From Tolypothrix bouteillei VB521301 (lineage in GTDB: Bacteria > Cyanobacteriota > Cyanobacteriia > Cyanobacteriales > Nostocaceae): a DNA stretch of 64,000 nt. The position numbers and the translations under genes are program-made. Of this stretch, positions 61,203 through 64,000 are shown in pieces (the stretch's first letter is position 1; every line of letters starts with the position of its first letter). The notes under the pieces are model-generated. The model did not search any database and was not told the DNA's origin. It saw only the letters and a program-made list of their open reading frames with translations. The stretch lies in NCBI RefSeq assembly GCF_000760695.4, contig NZ_JHEG04000001.1, forward strand, positions 2,439,578 through 2,503,577, in the 5' to 3' direction.

Positions 61203-62627
61203 ATGTGGATGCATCAAAGCTCAAGTCGTTCCAATCATTTGGGGCTGTTAATTGGGTTAGCAGGTGTCGGGGTTGGTGTTGCGATAGGATTTTTTGTTGG
61301 TACCAAGCCCCTATACCTGATATTGGCTTTGTGTGCAATCCCAATTCTTTTCTACTTTTTTGCGCGGTTTGAGCAAGCAGTTATCGGTTTATTAATCCTG
61401 CGTAGTTCTCTGGATGCTTTTTCGTCTCTACAATTACCGGCTGTTTTTGCGATCGCAGTAGACGCTCTCACCATACTTTATGTAACAGTGAAGTTACTAA
61501 CAGGTCAACCAGTGAAGGTTGATAAGTTTTGGTGGTTCTTTGTGGGTTGGCTGATAATACAAAGTCTGTGGGTCATACTTTTACCATTAGGAGCATTGGG
61601 GCTGGGGGCTCCATTTTTATCAGAAGCTATTCGGGAGTGGGTGCGTTTGTTAACTTGGGCAATGGTGTACTTACTCGTGATGCAGCTTAAGGATAAAATC
61701 TCGCCAGAGAAATTTGTTTCCAGACTTTTTTTAGCTCTCATTGTACCAGTATCAGTAGCGTTAATGCAGATGTTTCTGCCCTCGCTGCTACCTCCCATGC
61801 TTTCTAGTGGGGGTGGAGGCGGTTTTGGTGCATTGGCATCTGAAGGTGCGCGCATTAGAGGTACTTTTGGTATGGCAAATACCTTTGTCACCTTCTTGTT
61901 ATTGTTTATTGGTTTAACATGGTGGAAACTGAAATGGGTACAGCATCGGGCTTTGTGGTTGGTATTGCTTGGCATACTGACTTTATTGTTTGTCAGTACC
62001 AAGTCTTTATTTAGCTTGATGATGCTTGCCGTTTTTGTCTTGGTTTTGATTGCTCCGAGATTGAGCTTGCTGAATTTAATTGGTGGAATATTGCTCTTTG
62101 GGATTGTTATTGCCTTATTTGCCAGTTCGGAATTTGGGCAACAACGCCTCGCTTCAATTGCCAACACACCACTTCTCAATCCCGATATTGATATATCACG
62201 GGCAATACTGTTATCTGAGGGAGACCATAATAGCTTTAACTGGAGGCTTTCTCAGTGGAATTTACTACTCAACCGATGGCAAGAGTATCCATTTTTAGGC
62301 TACGGTTTGGGTTTGAGCGTTCAAGTCGCTGGTAATGGATTCTTACCACACAATGACTACATTAGGGCGATGATTGAGGGAGGAATTCTTGGTTTTGTGA
62401 CTTATATAGGCTTTTTCCTAGCTCAAGGATTCCGTCTAATTCAGTTAATGTATCAAACACCTCGTAACAACCGACAATATGAATTGTGTTTTATTTTATT
62501 AGCTATTCTAGCATCTCTTCCTATAGGAATGATTACAGAAAATATCTGGAGTCATACAACTCTTTTCTTTTACTGGTGGGCTTTATTTGCAGTCGTAGGT
62601 TGGAATTGGAGTGAAAAATATGAATAA
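61203..62627 (+). CDS. O-antigen ligase / Wzy-like polymerase
   Basis: A 474-residue integral membrane protein with about 11-12 spans and a long outer loop before the last third containing [20 protein letters not shown] and LGYGLG...[14 protein letters not shown], the hallmark of the RfaL/Wzy O-antigen ligase family (conserved H in PHNDY and R). It polymerises repeat units or ligates them to an acceptor at the outer face of the membrane. It begins 2 bases after the Wzc-like gene and overlaps the next gene by 8 bases. Confidence 0.9.
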   Translation: MWMHQSSSRSNHLGLLIGLAGVGVGVAIGFFVGTKPLYLILALCAIPILFYFFARFEQAVIGLLILRSSLDAFSSLQLPAVFAIAVDALTILYVTVKLLTGQPVKVDKFWWFFVGWLIIQSLWVILLPLGALGLGAPFLSEAIREWVRLLTWAMVYLLVMQLKDKISPEKFVSRLFLALIVPVSVALMQMFLPSLLPPMLSSGGGGGFGALASEGARIRGTFGMANTFVTFLLLFIGLTWWKLKWVQHRALWLVLLGILTLLFVSTKSLFSLMMLAVFVLVLIAPRLSLLNLIGGILLFGIVIALFASSEFGQQRLASIANTPLLNPDIDISRAILLSEGDHNSFNWRLSQWNLLLNRWQEYPFLGYGLGLSVQVAGNGFLPHNDYIRAMIEGGILGFVTYIGFFLAQGFRLIQLMYQTPRNNRQYELCFILLAILASLPIGMITENIWSHTTLFFYWWALFAVVGWNWSEKYE

Positions 62628-63168
62628 ATTTATGAATGACATACTACAAGATTGGAAAATCAATCAAGACACAAGCTTAAAATGCCGTCTCATATTATTA
62701 ATGTTTCGGATAGCCCAAAAACTTAGCTATTTACCAACTCCCTTTTCTTGGGTATCAAAGTTTTATTGTGGTATATATTTACTACTTGTCGATTGGATTT
62801 TAGGTGTTGAATTGCCCTGGAATACCCAAGTCGGAGCACAACTAAAACTACATCATGCGCGGGGACTAGTTATCAATCAGGAAACCATAATTGGGAACAA
62901 TTGCATTCTCAGACATTCTACAACTATAGGGAACAAAAAACTCCTAGATGGGTCAATTAGTGGTTCTCCAAAAATAGGCAACAATGTAGATATTGGTGCT
63001 AACGTTGTTATTCTCGGTGAAATTACAATTGGCGATAATGCAGTGATTGGCGCTGGTTCTGTTGTTGTCAAAGATGTTCCTATAGGTGCTGTTGTTGCAG
63101 GCAATCCGGCAAAAATTATTCGCATGACACATAAAACAGTGTCTTCTATGTTAGTGGTTAGTGGTTAG
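62620..63168 (+). CDS. Left-handed beta-helix acetyltransferase (serine acetyltransferase-like)
   Basis: A 182-residue protein from ATG at 62620 with GGAG nine bases upstream (a GTG at 62611 is open). An N-terminal helical part with a hydrophobic stretch ([18 protein letters not shown]) leads to hexapeptide repeats: [46 protein letters not shown] and AGNPAKIIR. It resembles CysE and polysaccharide O-acetyltransferases; its place in the operon favours acetylation of the polysaccharide. The stop is followed by TTAGTGG-type repeats. Confidence 0.88.
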   Translation: MNKFMNDILQDWKINQDTSLKCRLILLMFRIAQKLSYLPTPFSWVSKFYCGIYLLLVDWILGVELPWNTQVGAQLKLHHARGLVINQETIIGNNCILRHSTTIGNKKLLDGSISGSPKIGNNVDIGANVVILGEITIGDNAVIGAGSVVVKDVPIGAVVAGNPAKIIRMTHKTVSSMLVVSG

Positions 63169-63212
63169 TAGAACAACCACTAACCAACAACCAACAACTA
63201 ACAACTAGTAAC
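63158..63212. repeat. GTTAGTGG / CCACTAACC repeats
   Basis: AGTGGTTAGTGGTTAGTAG and CAACCACTAACCAACAACC form inverted heptamer series right after the acetyltransferase gene. The same family lies before cysK. Confidence 0.65.
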
Positions 63213-63219
63213 AAAATTT

Positions 63220-64000
63220 ATGCCAAAAGTTTCCGTTGTAATTCCAGCATATAACTCAATGCAATATCTCCCAGAAACTTTGGAGAGTGTTTTACAGCAA
63301 ACGTTTACCGATTTTGAAGTATTAATTATTAATGATGGGAGTTCGGATCGTATAATTCAATGGGCTTCTGAGATAGCAGATCCGCGAGTGAAATTGATTT
63401 CTCAACAGAACCAAGGCGTATCTGTTGCTCGAAACACGGGTATTGCCAAATCTCAAGGGGAGTACATAGCGTTCTTAGATGCTGATGATTTATGGGAGCA
63501 AACCAAATTAGAAAAACAAGCCCGTTGTTTGGATGAGAATCCAGAGATAGGTTTGGTACATACAAGTATGGCTTTAGTGGATTCTCAAGGGAAATTGACA
63601 GGAAGAATCATGACTTCTTCCGCACAAGGAAAAGTCTGGAAGGAACTTGTGGAGTCAAATAAAATAGCTTGTTCTTCAGTAATGGTTCGTCGCTGTTGTT
63701 TGGAAAAAGCAGGTGGATTTGAACCTAATTTACACTTTGCTGAAGATTGGGATTTATGGATTCGTATCTCCTCTCATTACTCCTTTGCCGTTATCAAAGA
63801 ACCTCTTTATTACTACAGACAAATTCCTACGAGTTTGTCTAAAAATTTGGCAGTGCTGGAACAATCCTTTGATTTTGTTATAAAGAAGACATTTTGTTCC
63901 GTGTCTCAAGAGTTACTATATTTAAAAAACCGCAGTTACGGTTATGCTTACCTCTGTTTGGGGTGGAAAGCTTTGCAAAGTTACGATAAAGATTACAAGC
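63220..64000 (+). CDS. Glycosyltransferase family 2, 3' end outside the window
   Basis: The first 260 codons of a GT-A enzyme: KVSVVIPAYNSMQYLPETL, LIINDGSSD, VSVARNTGIAKSQGEYIAFLDADDLW with the DXD at DAD, and an EDWDLWIRI block that usually places the catalytic base. The frame runs off the window end. It is the sixth gene of the polysaccharide operon and would add one sugar of the repeat unit. Confidence 0.92.
   Translation, partial: MPKVSVVIPAYNSMQYLPETLESVLQQTFTDFEVLIINDGSSDRIIQWASEIADPRVKLISQQNQGVSVARNTGIAKSQGEYIAFLDADDLWEQTKLEKQARCLDENPEIGLVHTSMALVDSQGKLTGRIMTSSAQGKVWKELVESNKIACSSVMVRRCCLEKAGGFEPNLHFAEDWDLWIRISSHYSFAVIKEPLYYYRQIPTSLSKNLAVLEQSFDFVIKKTFCSVSQELLYLKNRSYGYAYLCLGWKALQSYDKDYK

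Overview
The window comes from the chromosome of a filamentous cyanobacterium, most likely a heterocyst-forming Nostocales (Scytonema/Tolypothrix/Nostoc-like). The signs are a photosystem II D2 gene (psbD), a cyanobacterial SLH/OprB iron-uptake porin, UPF0367 and DUF3352 families, many HIP1 sites (GCGATCGC), and heptamer intergenic repeats. No organism name can be read from the sequence itself.

Layout. 1-2.05 kb: tail of a DUF4351 protein and a GmrSD-like DUF262/DUF1524 nuclease. 2.3-17.8 kb: the most interesting part, an indolocarbazole-type gene cluster: a divergent OsmC protein, then a RebD/StaD/VioB-type chromopyrrolic acid synthase, a RebC/StaC flavoenzyme, a GST, a StaP/RebP-type P450, two further paralogous P450s with an odd I-helix (AGHKT), a VOC protein, an MFS transporter fused to an FHA domain, and a second MFS paralogue. 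Three of these genes have related upstream regions built on 10-bp-period direct repeats, and a fourth copy lies at the osmC start. 17.9-25.1 kb: truncated heme-type DUF3365/HAMP sensor, an ORFan, the MurT/GatD lipid II amidation pair, a thioredoxin-like thylakoid protein, a REC/zinc-ribbon protein and conserved unknowns. 25.2-32.7 kb: an LRV-repeat protein and ergothioneine genes egtD, egtB and egtC on the minus strand, with a DHA2 exporter and an IS200/IS605-type tnpB element between egtD and the other two. 33-38.6 kb: a MITE, a GH65 phosphorylase, a 69-bp tandem repeat, tRNA-Asn, an NYN RNase-like protein, a CbiO/EcfA-type ATPase and UPF0367. 38.9-47.2 kb: a stand-alone psbD, an unusual leader-like locus with a 23-codon ORF and strong hairpins, pterin dehydratase, a porin, an Rrf2 regulator with cysK, a DnaJ protein and a double-domain PTPS. 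48-64 kb: glycosyltransferase, PrsW protease, methyltransferase, DUF3352, M1 aminopeptidase, then an exopolysaccharide operon (two GT4, Wzc-like co-polymerase/kinase, O-antigen-ligase/Wzy-like protein, LbH acetyltransferase, GT2 running off the window).

How the genes fit together. The D, C and P enzymes are the conserved core that turns two tryptophan-derived indole-pyruvate imines into an indolo[2,3-a]carbazole. No tryptophan oxidase (RebO/StaO/VioA), halogenase or sugar transferase is visible here, so precursor supply must come from elsewhere, and tailoring probably relies on the two extra P450s, the GST and the VOC protein. The transporters would export the product, one of them possibly gated by Thr phosphorylation through its FHA domain. 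Family assignments and active-site comparisons rest on recalled family sequences, not on database searches.
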